From Heterotrichella gracilis (taxonomy: Eukaryota > Sar > Xanthophyceae > Tribonematales > Xanthonemataceae), in NCBI GenBank assembly GCA_032358255.1, contig JAULBX010017970.1, positions 1-64,000 on the forward strand: a stretch of DNA of 64,000 nt, in the 5' to 3' direction. Shown piece after piece: positions 54,778 to 64,000 of the stretch. How positions within the stretch are numbered: the first letter of the stretch is position 1; each line of letters starts with the position of its first letter. A program made the translations under genes and the position numbers. Below the pieces are notes generated by a model. The model did no database searches and was not told where the DNA came from. It worked only from the letters and a program-made list of their open reading frames with translations.

Positions 54778-56743
54778 ATGCCAACCCCGCTGTTGGTCCT
54801 CGCCTCCCGTGTTACTTGTTGCTGGGTATTCCACGTGTTCGCAGCCCACTTGGTCGCCACGGCGGCCACCGCCCTTGCGCCTTCCCTCGTCCCCGAAGCC
54901 CTGGGGCTGGTCCACCTGCAGATCCCAGGGTCTGATAGCAACACAGCAGGCGTCCTACACGTGTTTTGCAAGCTCACTCGCGAAGGTAACCACATCCAGT
55001 TCCACGGGGCAGTGTTTCTGGAGAAGGTGGTGCAAGCCTTGGGTGAAGGTGAAGGGGGGCAGTATGCTACGAGCAAGGAGTTTGCTGCCAGCCCGCCTGC
55101 GCTGACCCTTCGCCCCCTGTACCGTGATGTGGACGGTAACGCCACGCACAAGGTGGAGTACTACAACAGCGCCCCGGAGGTGCACGCGCCCAAAACCTTC
55201 CACGCAGCTTTCACCGTACTGCCCGCCGGCCTTGCGCTGTTTGAGCTGTGCGTGGAGGGCTTTTCGAGGTCTGCTTACCTGATGATAAGAACAAGCAGAC
55301 GACGCGGCCAAGGACCTGCTTCCACCGGGGCTGTACGGCGTGTTCAGGCCTCCCTACGTCGCCAGCAAGCGGCATGACGACCTCATGCGGGTAAGCAACC
55401 TGCAGCGCTCCCTGATAGGTTACATTCTGACCGGGTGCATCATATGCATGCATCAATATGCATGCATGTGACTCATTCGAGATGCAGGCCCTACATGCAT
55501 ATACGGTTTACCTTGGTGGAATAAGCTTCAGCAATAGTGATTACCAACATTGAGTATTGTTATACACACCTGGATGCGTTCGAGGGTGTTACAACTCATG
55601 GCTTGTGCACCAGCAAAACCCTTAAGGGTTTTCAGGAGTTAGGCAAGCTTGGCTTACAAACCCCTCATATTGTTCTCTCCTCAGGATATCCTCCTAATGT
55701 CATTTGCAAAATTTTCAGCTATCATCATATCTCAAGATGTAGCTCGAACATCCTTCTATTCCCTGTGTATGTATCGCACATCTTGCTTCATACATGACCC
55801 CCTCCACTGGCAAATTTCCCTGACTTTACAAGGGAGCAATGCGTTATTGCTATGCCATGTCAGGCACGCCTTTAACGTCTGTTTATTCCCTTCTTCCTGT
55901 TTTCATTCACGCCACAGGTTGTGTTATCTGACCCTTCCCCTTGGTTTCCCACAGGCGTTACAAGTGGTGGCACTCAACGTGGAGCACCACGTGCGTGCAT
56001 GGAACTACACGGGGTGCCTGCTGTACATACAGCCTGCCCAAGCTGACCTCATCCTCCACCACCCCTCCATCGCTCACCTGGTGCGCCAACGCCAGCTGTT
56101 GCTAGTCCCATGGCTGCCTCTCCACCTCTCAGGCCCAACCAAGCACGACAGCCTGGTCGAAAAAGACCCGTGGCGGATGGTGGGGCAGCACCTGCACACC
56201 GTCTTCGACCAGCTGCTCATATACGCGCACGCAGCCGCCATGGTCTATGGCCGAGGGGTGCGCCTATCCCTCCATCATACAGACGAGTTCCTGGTGGCAG
56301 ACAGTGTGGACTGCCAAGGGAGGGTGGCGGTGCAGCACGCAGAGGTCATGGCGCGCGCCCCAGTGCTGCATTTTGCGCGCTACAACGTCGCTCGCCAGGA
56401 CGCATCTTCCGACACCAACCCCGATGTGGTGATGTTCACATCCGCCCCCAACCCCCTGGCTATGTACAGCCTCCGCACCAGGGACCCTCATGCCAATGGC
56501 AAGGTGTGGGCGTGGCCGGACAAGGTGGCGGGCATCGGAGTCCACAATGCCCACCCCACCACCAGCGGCCCCCCAGGGACCCTCAAGGATACGTCTTGTG
56601 TGTATTTCATCCACCTCGTTGACTTGTGGCGCTGGCGGTCCAGTGATGCTGCCATCAACGGGGCGCCATGGGATGCATCGGCCCTGGTACCCTACACCGC
56701 TTGGCACTGGCAGGCGCTGCCTATCGTGCTGCCTACTTTGTAG
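54778..56743 (+). CDS. GT92 (DUF23)-like glycosyltransferase, frame break
   Basis: Exon 1 starts at ATG 54778 (an in-frame ATG at 54730 is possible) with a hydrophobic leader MPTPLLVLASRVTCCWVFHV, consistent with a signal anchor. It is open to about 55260; coding then resumes in another frame as GLYGVFRPPYVASKRHDDLM, ending at a GTAAGC donor after 55390. Exon 2 is 55955-56743 and phase-compatible: ALNVEHHVRAWNYTGCLLYI, LLLVPWLPLH, a DXD-like HTDEFLVADS, and KVWAWPDKVAGIGVHNAHP before the stop. The order of HH.R, DEFL and the late PD.V...H motif resembles GT92 enzymes, which act in the Golgi on protein- or lipid-linked glycans. Between about 55240 and 55310 no clean splice solution was found: either a very short intron (about 60 nt ending at CCAAG 55303) or a one-base indel. 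Family assignment is moderate; donor sugar unknown. Confidence 0.55.
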
Positions 56744-58501
56744 GAAGGACATTTTTTTTATGGCATACGGTGCACCAATTTTGCCAAATACACTCAGCTA
56801 CCCTAGCAGGCTCTCCTATTTCCCCACTTTCTCTGGCTTTCCACACATGCGTTCCAATTATTTCTCTTTTTTCAGCAAAGGCTGCAGGTTGGCTCCTTTA
56901 GCTTGTTAGGGTTCCCATTGCGGCATGGATGTTGCATCGCTTGCAAGCGGTGCAAATCAGGCGCCAGCCTGAGGGTAGCGACGAGGGTGGAGCACGCTCG
57001 AGGCATGCGGCACGCTTGCGGCGTGCGCCACCTCTGCAAGTATATTTTCCAGTTCAATATCATAAGCCATTGCATTTCTTAAAGTCGTCTTTCCTCCATG
57101 TTCCAATATTGTTTGGCTACTGTGTGCTTTTGCCTAGGCCTGATAGCATCATGCGGCCTTGTGACCCCACGCTTTTTAAAATTTGGGCCAGGTGGGACAC
57201 ACCAGAGTGTTGTCCTGTGTTGCATCCCCTTCCTTTCTTTCTCAAGAGTAATGTTTCATTTGGAAATGCGGAGGCAAGCAAGGCCAGCTGAGCCAAGGTC
57301 CCCTATCACAGGCTGGTGTGCGTGGCGCGCCCCGGTGTGGGGGTTTTGTTTATTTCTTTCTTAGGCCCCCGCATCACTGGGGTCATGACTCGGCATTTCT
57401 TGGCCATGCACCCGCCCACTGTCCGTTGTCTGGACTGCTATCCAGTGATTGGCTTACCAATTAAGCCAGGGTTTAATTCAACCAGGGTTAGGGACGTGAT
57501 CCCTGGGATTTGGGACGGCAAACAACCTCAAAGCTGAACAGCAAAACACGTGAGTCGGACTCAACAGCACCCAGGTAAAAACGCCTAGGATACGGACCGA
57601 CAACACGAGTACTCTGTTGCAGTGGTAAGACCAGCATTACAGCCTGGTTTCTGGCGTTGCTAGTTCGTTTCTGGGGTTTGGGGACCTGTACTTGCCAAGG
57701 CGCAGCCCTTTGGGACACATGCATGCATGCATGTGCGCAAACTGACAGCCACTTTGGGGCACTTTGGGGAGGAGAGGGAGCGGGGGATCACTCACACACT
57801 TCCGTAGCTTACTTGCTGCCACGGGCACAGGGCGTATCATACCCAAGGTACGTGGTTCGAAGCCGCGTGGCCGTACTAACTAGGTATCCAGTGCCGGTGG
57901 GCGTCAAGGCAGGCCCATGTTTGAAAGGTTTTGCGCCAGGTGCTTGCAGCGCGGTGGGTTTCCCTCGAAGGTGAAAGCATCCCAGAACTGCACTGGCGGC
58001 CTCCCTGCCCAGCATCCACTCTTTTGTGACAACCACATGCCAGCTGTGCGGCCTTCTACGTACGACATCCCAGCACTAGTGATCCACCTCCCCCATCACG
58101 CACTGTTCCCGCACTGCAACGCGCAGCTACCACAGGGTATCACCAGGGTTTTTTCACTGCAACGCGTGGGTAGTAGTGCGGGTAGTGGTTGTTGGCACGC
58201 TCCCTCTTTTGGCACACCTAGCCAAAGGTATCCTTGCAGTACCAGCTCAGAACTGACCCACTGTAAGGCAGTACATCACCACCTCACTTTGCCACAAGCA
58301 CATGAAGGACGGTCGTCTCTACTGATTCTGCTGGGTACTTGCCTAAATGCTGCACATGCTTTGTGCTCAATTCAATTCAATTACACAAAGAAACCACGAG
58401 TTGAGCTGTGATGGGTGTACGTAGCTGCACCGTGACACCGCCTAAACCCAGGAGTGCGTACATGTGCGTGTGCAGGCACACTTCCCCTTCAGCTTCCCGT
58501 G
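56744..58501. other. Intergenic region, glycosyltransferase to expansin-like gene
   Basis: About 1.75 kb. It contains a CATGCATGCATGCATG run at 57718 and a GGTTCGAAGCC tRNA B-box-like string at 57852 without a matching tRNA fold. A 164-codon plus-strand ORF (57917-58411) has no recognisable features and is not called. Confidence 0.4.
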
Positions 58502-61500
58502 ATGGTACTCCACAGTGGCATGACGCTCCGGCTAGCGATTACCCTAGTAGGGTTGATGGCCACCTGGGCGGGCTTTGGTAGGTGGCACCAGAGAAGTTTG
58601 CCCTAGAGGGTTTTTTGTGGCAGGGAGACATATGCAAACTTTTGATGCCTGAGGGTCTTGCTGCATGTCATTCTGACACCCTAGCATAAAGCTGCCCGGT
58701 TCCCAACGCCCTAGGGTTTAGGGTTTGACGGCATGTGTTCGATATTTTTGAAATGTTTCTCCGCAGGGTTGGCAGCGCCCTGGGACAAGGTCAAGCCTGG
58801 GGGTTGGCGCCAGGGGAGGGCAACCTTCTATGACTCAGCCAAGTATTTTTCAAATGTGCGCGTCGCCATGACTCCACCACACCCTATGCATCCCGTTTTG
58901 CTTCCAACCGCCATGGCCACATGCTGTGGCAAGATATGAGCATTTGTGGGTGTCCCTTTGTGTAGTTGAAATAGCACATGCAGCAAGTTATCTGCCCAAA
59001 ATCAGCCTCTGTCCGTACACATGCCCGGCCCCACCAGGCTGCAAGGGATGAATTAAATCAACAAGCTCCCTCGGCTCCTCCTTGATAATCTTGAAAATTG
59101 TCTTGCTGCAAATCACGGGTAACATGTTAGATTTGGGTATTCTTTATAAATACATTATCTACCACAGTAATCTTATACCTTCCCCTTTTGCAGGCTGTGC
59201 AGGGCTCCAAGTTCAACTTTGGCACCATCAACTACGGCAGCTGCCAGTACTACACAAAGCCAGACGGAACATCCAAGTCGCAGGTGTTCCCTAAGGACGC
59301 GGTGGCGGCGCTGTCTGATGCGGTGCCGGACTTCCCTGGTAAGCACAAGCCAAAACCCTAAAGAAACCCTACCGCAGTGGCGGCGCTGTCAGATGCCGTG
59401 CCAGACTTCCCTGATGAGCGCAAGCCAAAACCCTAAACGAACCCTCAAACCTAGGCCTGAAGGGGCTATTGCCCTGACATTCAAGTCCCTAATTGCTGTG
59501 GCGGCGCTGTCTGATGCGGTGCCACACTCCTCCGGTGAGCGGCCAAAGCCCTAAGGAAACCCTAGCCCTAGCTTAGCCACCCAATACCGCAACCACCCTG
59601 ATACCTAAAACCCTGATGCCGTTACGGTAGTGTAAAAATGGTCGGCCCCCGGCCCCCCTCCCCATGCAGCTGCAGGCGCTGCTACGAGATCAAGTGCCAT
59701 CCCATCGCCAAGGAAATAACGCTAACACCCCACTTGAATGAAATTTAAATCCCTAACCACTACCCCCACCATGACAGGATGCCCACCCCACCTGCAATTG
59801 CCTTTCATTGTCCTAAAAAAAACGCGTATCCCCCTTGTTTCCCAGGCAGCTGCGGGCGCTGCTACGAGATCAAGTGCCGCGACGGGGCTGTCCTCAAGGG
59901 GAATAACCAGCCTGTGAAGCTGAGCAAGGTGCCGGGGGGGAACAAATTCAAGATTCCGCCCACGCTCAAGGACGAGTTTGGGAGGTAGGGGGAGGGTGGA
60001 GGGTTGACATCTCATAAATGGGGTTGTAAAAGTGGCCATCTGGGGAGGGTTGACCCAGGCATCACTCAGAATAAAAATGATGACTCTGTAGGCAGTTGTG
60101 GGCCCGTTTGGGAAGGGCATGCTATGTGTGGGTGGGTCCTGGCACATACCCTGACATTCACGAGTCCAGATTGAGATCCGCAAAGGGAGCTGGGAACACC
60201 TTCAAGCAACAAGAAAAATCCTCCCAGAGCTCCACCATCAACCCCTTCTTACAGGAAGTCCCCCGGCAACACCCTCAAATCTAAGGATGAGCTGGGCGTG
60301 AAGTGCTGGAAGGGCAGCACAGTCATTCGCATCGCCGACACCTGCCCCTGCTCTGCCAACAAGCTGTGGTGCTGCGGGGATCAGTACCACTTTGACCTGT
60401 CATTCTGGGCGTTCCAGAAGCTGGCGCACCCCCTGTATGGCGTCCAGATGCTTGACTTTGTGAGTGGCAAAACCCTAATAATTTACCCTTACAAAGCCCT
60501 AATCAGGATTGCCCCAGCTAAGGCCTTCTGGAAGCTTGTGTACCCCTGTACGGTGTCCAGATGCTCAACTTCGTGAGTGGCAAATCCCTGTCACTTCCCC
60601 TTTCAAAAACCCTGATTATGAAAACCCTTTCAAAAATCCTGATTATGAAAACCCTAGCCTTGCCTTGCACAAGCAGCAACCTGTTGACTGCCTCACAGGA
60701 CCCTCAGCGTCGACCCATCTCACCTTTTCAAACCCCAATCAACGAAATCCCTGGCCAGACCCCTTGCCAACCCAACGAAAAATGACCCTGAAAAATACCC
60801 TACCCGGACCCTAGAGAAAATAGCTGAATAGGACCCTAACCCAAAACCTCTTGCCTCCCGCAGCGCCCCGTGGACTGCCTGACCCACAGGACCCTCAGCT
60901 TCAACCCAGGCCACATGTCCCAGACCCTGTACAGCAACGGGGTGCAGTCGGGGTGGGCCTGGAACTGGTACAACCAGTACAAGGCCCAGTGGGCGGTGTC
61001 TGCGGGGGCGCCCAAGGGGAAGAAATCAATGTGCATGGGGCTGAGCCCGGGTGGCGGGGTGAATTTCGCCTGCCGGGGGTGCTACAAGTCTGGGTACCGG
61101 CCCTTCACAAAGAGCGGGAGTGTCAAGTTCTGGATGAAAGGTGGGTTTATTAAAGAGGAATGAACATTTTTACAATATTTAAAATTTACAGTCATATCAT
61201 AATATTCATCAATATAAAGATGGGTGTTAAATTGAGTGGTAACCGGGCGTTCACCAAGAGCGAGAGCGTCAAAGTTCTGAATGACTGGTGGGTTTATAAA
61301 TAATTCATAAACAAGAACACTATTATCTTTCATCTATTAAATTTAATGTAGAAACAACATTGTATTGTATACCTCAAAAGCTGGGTATTGTATAGTCAGT
61401 CGATTGTTTCGAACGCCACACCTGCTGCTGCAGGCTCCTCCGACATCAAAGTAGGGCTGTCGCAATCAGAAGGCCAGAAGTACTGCGCATTTTACGCCCT

Positions 61501-62031
61501 CTCCCAGTTCAGCCCCACAAGCACCGCCGGTGGCGGGTGGAAGCACTATTCCATCCCACTGTCTAGGTTCGGGTGAGTGCAAAACCCTTGTGTAGGGTTC
61601 AACTAGTAGGGCTGTGGCTGTGGCTACGCATGCATGTGATGGCGATTGTTAGAGACCACTTGCACTGTGCATGACCCATGCACACTCATGCCCGCGCCCC
61701 ACATTGTAAAAACACACCCCACAAGCGCGCCCCCCATTAATTGCGTGATAGCGTGACACGTGATTTTAGCTGCCTTGCCACATGTATCAATCACTCCTCC
61801 CCTTGGCCTGCAGGTGCGGCTCCATTCATCTTTGGTCATCGTTGATCATCTGTCATCCATCACCCATTTCATTCTGATCATCATTTATCACCTTTATCTT
61901 TATTGTTTCCTTATTTCGCCCCCTGCAGGTGCGGCTCCATAGGTGGCCTGGGTCAGGTAGATGTGCTGGCATTCCCCAATGACTCTGGAAGGAACCAGGA
62001 CTTCTGCTTGACGGACGTGCAGCTGGCGTGA
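58502..62031 (+). CDS. Secreted expansin-like protein with extra C-terminal domain
   Basis: Eight exons: 58502-58577, 58767-58855, 59194-59338, 59846-59984, 60255-60459, 60864-61140, 61434-61572, 61929-62031. All phases close to 390 residues. Exon 1 encodes a signal peptide (MTLRLAITLVGLMATWAGFG). The double-psi beta-barrel domain follows: GWRQGRATFYDSA, GSCGRCYEIKC, VIRIADTCPC, and YHFDLSFWAFQKLAHPLYGV, with conserved cysteines and the HFD motif of expansins/GH45-like folds. After RPVDC comes a domain of about 150 residues with CRGCYKSGYRP, DIKVGLSQSEGQKYCAFYAL and a closing RNQDFCLTDVQL, resembling carbohydrate-binding jelly-roll edges. Family role: non-hydrolytic loosening or binding of wall polysaccharide; here the algal wall or extracellular matrix is inferred. 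Seven or more exon-edge copies lie in its introns. A TGTAA signal follows at 62670. Confidence 0.87.
59376..59545 (+). pseudogene. Two copies of expansin-like exon 3 end
   Basis: At 59376-59415 and 59497-59540 the bases for VAALSDAVPDFP / VAALSDAVPHSS recur, followed by weakened donors (GATGAGC, GGTGAGC). The true end is at 59305-59338. Confidence 0.8.
59660..59720 (+). pseudogene. Copy of expansin-like exon 4 start
   Basis: GCAGGCGCTGCTACGAGATC then AAGTGCC, matching 59849-59878, with a CATGCAG acceptor-like string before it. Confidence 0.8.
60515..60580 (+). pseudogene. Copy of expansin-like exon 5 end
   Basis: GGCCTTCTGGAAGCTTGTGT through GTCCAGATGCTCAACTTC and a GTGAGT donor mirrors 60408-60465, with about five bases missing. 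Confidence 0.85.
61240..61300 (+). pseudogene. Copy of expansin-like exon 6 end
   Basis: GGGCGTTCACCAAGAGCGAG then AGCGTCAA.GTTCTGAATGA repeats 61098-61150 with frame-breaking indels. Confidence 0.75.
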
Positions 62032-62049
62032 TCCTGGCCCCTAAGCCCT

Positions 62050-62092
62050 AAAGCAGGGCTTCTGCATCTCTGATGTGCAGTTGGGGTGAGGA
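62050..62092 (+). pseudogene. Copy of expansin-like stop-codon end
   Basis: Encodes QGFCISDVQLG followed by TGA, a diverged version of QDFCLTDVQLA-stop at 61995-62031. Confidence 0.8.
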
Positions 62093-62669
62093 CCCTGAGT
62101 TGAATGGAGTGGGAGTAGGTCTTCAGTAGGGACAATCCGGTATTTTTTTAGCTAGAACTGAATACTGGCATTCTTTGCTCCTGAGAGCATGGCTTGTATG
62201 AGAATTGCTATTTGGAACAACTCAGTCACACTGAAATAGGAGGCCTCAAATCTGTTGCATTCTCTAGAGCAGCTGTGTGTTGCATGTCTGTTCAGACCCC
62301 GTAAATGTTGCTATTTTCGTACATATTCTTGCAAATTCGAGGCGATTGCTGGTTGTTCAATGCCAACAACCGCAACTCTGCGAATTTGCTTGATACCCAC
62401 CACACTGATGAGCCCAATCAAACTCCTTACAGCGTCACATTTTGGAACCAGTGCGCATGTATGACCATTGCTTTGCATTTTCCTCTGATCCGGTTGTCCA
62501 TGTCGTGTGGCATTGCATTTTTATCAGTGACGGCGGGAGGCATACTTGCGCTTCTTAACGCTTGTACGCTGTTGGCATATTGCTTGCAATGCAAGTCGGT
62601 TTGCCTCGCCGGGGTTGAGTGTTTCCATTATGATATGTTTCCATTATAACAAATGTTTTGCAATTGCAA

Positions 62670-62674
62670 TGTAA
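62670..62674 (+). terminator. TGTAA polyadenylation-like signal for expansin-like gene
   Basis: TGTAA about 640 bases after the stop. Long 3' UTRs are common in chlorophyceans, but nothing else supports this site. Confidence 0.25.
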
Positions 62675-63290
62675 ATTGTGTTGTGTGTGTACACTTGAAG
62701 CAAGGGTAACTATTTCTGATGGCAAATGCCGCGGCAGATTCTGCAGGCACCTTTAACTCTTTCAAAGCTTCGAGGCCATCGCAAGTGCACTAACGGGTGG
62801 CCACAGTGCATCAACTGCAAACTTTGCAGCACTATTCACGCATTGACCGATGGTCAGTTGCAACTGCAAGGCGGCACATTGCATACCCAATTAAGTTCCA
62901 GTGCTTATGTAAACAGTAAGCTGACTTTAAAAAGACATGCTTTGTCACTGCGCAGACGTAGATGTTATTTTCTTTTCTGAGGAAAGTTATTTTCCTCTGT
63001 TGTTTGAGCAGTACACCAAAATAGACGCTTTATTTTTGCACTGGAAGTACCCCTTCATGAAGTTCAGACCATATATTTAAGCTGGTGTGCAAGGTTGGCT
63101 GTTTTCACCGACTTCTTCACTTGTAGCTGTAGCTTCTGATGTCCTTTCATACGCTGTTCAGCGTTGGTCCCGGAAACTGCTAAGATACATTACATGGCAC
63201 GTCGCATGCATGCATAGTGATACAAGGCCAATAGCGTAGACCACTCTATCCTGTCTCTACTACCAACCGCCCAGCAAGCTCTGTCCCCCG

Positions 63291-63949
63291 ATGTTGGCTA
63301 GAAACCAACGACCAATTCACCTTTTGGTGCAACAGTATCGTGCATTTGCTCGAGGCTCCAAAAGCAGTAGTGTGCCAAAGCCCACACCCAACAGCGTAGC
63401 GAGACAACAGGACAGCGGCAGCCTGGTGCCGAAGGGTGAAAAGTGGACAGAGGTCGTACACCAAGAGACCAACTCGGTGTACTACTGGAATGAACGCACA
63501 GGTGTGTGCAGCCAGGAAAACAGACCAATGGGTGCTATCGATAAGGCGCTGTGGTCCTGGGAGGTGAAGTGTGTACACGAGTCTGTAAGACAAGAACACT
63601 GCTGTAATAGAAAAAAAAGTGGGAAAGTACCCCCCACTAAATGAGGGTTTGTCACCATTACCGCCACCTGGGGCTGCTCAACTGAAACAAAACCAATAAA
63701 TGAAAAACCAATGTCTGAGGCAACCGCAGTCTGGCAATGCTTTATTGTGACACACACAACCACACAGGGTTGCCAAGACCTTCCTCCCCTCCAGGTGAAA
63801 CCACAGCACTAGGCGAGCCCAAACCAGGTGCTGCCGGCAGGCAGCCAGTGCGTCCCCCACTTGCGCCACTGGGTTCCTCCCTGGTCAGCATGGTGGCAGC
63901 AGGTGCCGGCATTGGACTGGTGTTCGGCGTGTTCCGGAACATCTTTTAG
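63291..63949 (+). CDS. Small WW-like protein, probable mitochondrial, tail-anchored
   Basis: Two exons, 63291-63501 and 63795-63949, joined as ...NERTG|ETT... in phase, about 121 residues. The N-terminus is basic and lacks acidic residues (MLARNQRPIHLLVQQYRAFA), like a mitochondrial presequence. Residues 48-75 form a WW-like module: KWTEVVHQETNSVYYWNERT then GETTALGEP. The first Trp, the YYWN core and TGET are present, but the position of the second canonical Trp holds Ala. The C-terminus is a hydrophobic, glycine-zipper-like helix (SLVSMVAAGAGIGLVFGVFR) ending NIF. I know of comparable small WW-containing mitochondrial proteins in plants and protists, but not a firm name. The WW pocket may be non-functional for proline ligands. 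Confidence 0.72.
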
Positions 63950-64000
63950 TGGCTGCTTGGGCAAAAGCCTGGCAAGGCAGTGTGATGGCGACCTGCAGGA

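Larger units (their letters stand above)
62032..63290. other. Intergenic region, expansin-like to WW-like gene
   Basis: Holds the stop-end duplicate, the likely 3' UTR of the expansin-like gene and the promoter of the last gene. No further ORF with protein character; a GCATGCATGC run lies at 63203. Confidence 0.4.

Noticed and set aside
57610-57680. A-box-like TTGCAGTGGTAAGAC, possible tRNA or SINE head
   Set aside because: The B-box candidate (AGTTCGTTTC) is mismatched and no cloverleaf forms; only one diverged copy is seen.
57800-57875. tRNA-like B box GGTTCGAAGCC with a 5-bp T-stem
   Set aside because: No upstream sequence pairs with the acceptor 3' strand and no proper D or anticodon arm is found at tRNA spacing.
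57917-58411. 164-codon plus-strand ORF upstream of the expansin-like gene
   Set aside because: No recognisable domain, codon pattern or splice context; may be chance in GC-rich DNA.
1-64000. CRISPR array, prophage or other prokaryotic element
   Set aside because: No regularly spaced direct repeats with unique spacers were seen, and all solid genes are spliced eukaryotic genes. ParA-like homology alone is not evidence of a viral or plasmid insertion.

Overview
This looks like nuclear DNA from a eukaryotic green alga, most likely a chlorophycean. The evidence is many short GC-rich exons with GT-AG introns, plant-type telomere heptamers (CCCTAAA/TTTAGGG) scattered through introns and spacers, a Pro/Ala/Gly-rich proteome, and orthologues of conserved eukaryotic proteins. 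No database could be searched, so genus and species are not claimed. Exon models were built by hand from ORFs, splice consensus and reading-phase bookkeeping. In most genes every exon phase closes, which is the main support for them.

Layout, left to right: (1) a (AATGT)n tract at the left edge; (2) a multi-exon ParA/Soj-type ATPase on the minus strand, running off the left edge; (3) a complete NOL9/GRC3 polynucleotide 5'-hydroxyl kinase on plus, divergent from it; (4) a leucine-rich-repeat protein on minus in which each 27-residue repeat is one exon; (5) a complete ARMC8/GID5-like armadillo protein on plus; (6) one polypeptide with two head-to-tail SAM methyltransferase domains on plus; (7) a 3.1-kb tandem segmental duplication carrying two F-box/LRR genes on minus, the left one frameshifted; (8) an unrecognised Pro/Ser-rich, probably nuclear protein on plus; (9) a complete S28 serine peptidase on minus; (10) a complete 19-exon strawberry-notch helicase-like protein on plus with an unusual tail (UBA, SUMO-interaction-like motif); (11) a GT92-like glycosyltransferase on plus with an unresolved frame break; (12) a secreted expansin-like protein on plus with an extra C-terminal domain; (13) a small WW-like protein with a C-terminal membrane helix on plus at the right edge.

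The genes do not form a pathway. They look like ordinary neighbours: rRNA processing (NOL9), ubiquitin-ligase scaffolding (ARMC8, F-box), transcription/chromatin (SBNO), secretion and wall remodelling (S28, expansin, glycosyltransferase).

The most unusual feature is architectural. More than 30 introns or gene flanks contain a decayed copy of the adjacent exon's edge, often with its own splice donor, usually within a few hundred bases of the original. Telomere-like heptamers lie just inside many introns. Together they suggest a genome that repeatedly makes short local duplications across exon-intron borders, with some copies still in frame and possibly used as alternative exons.
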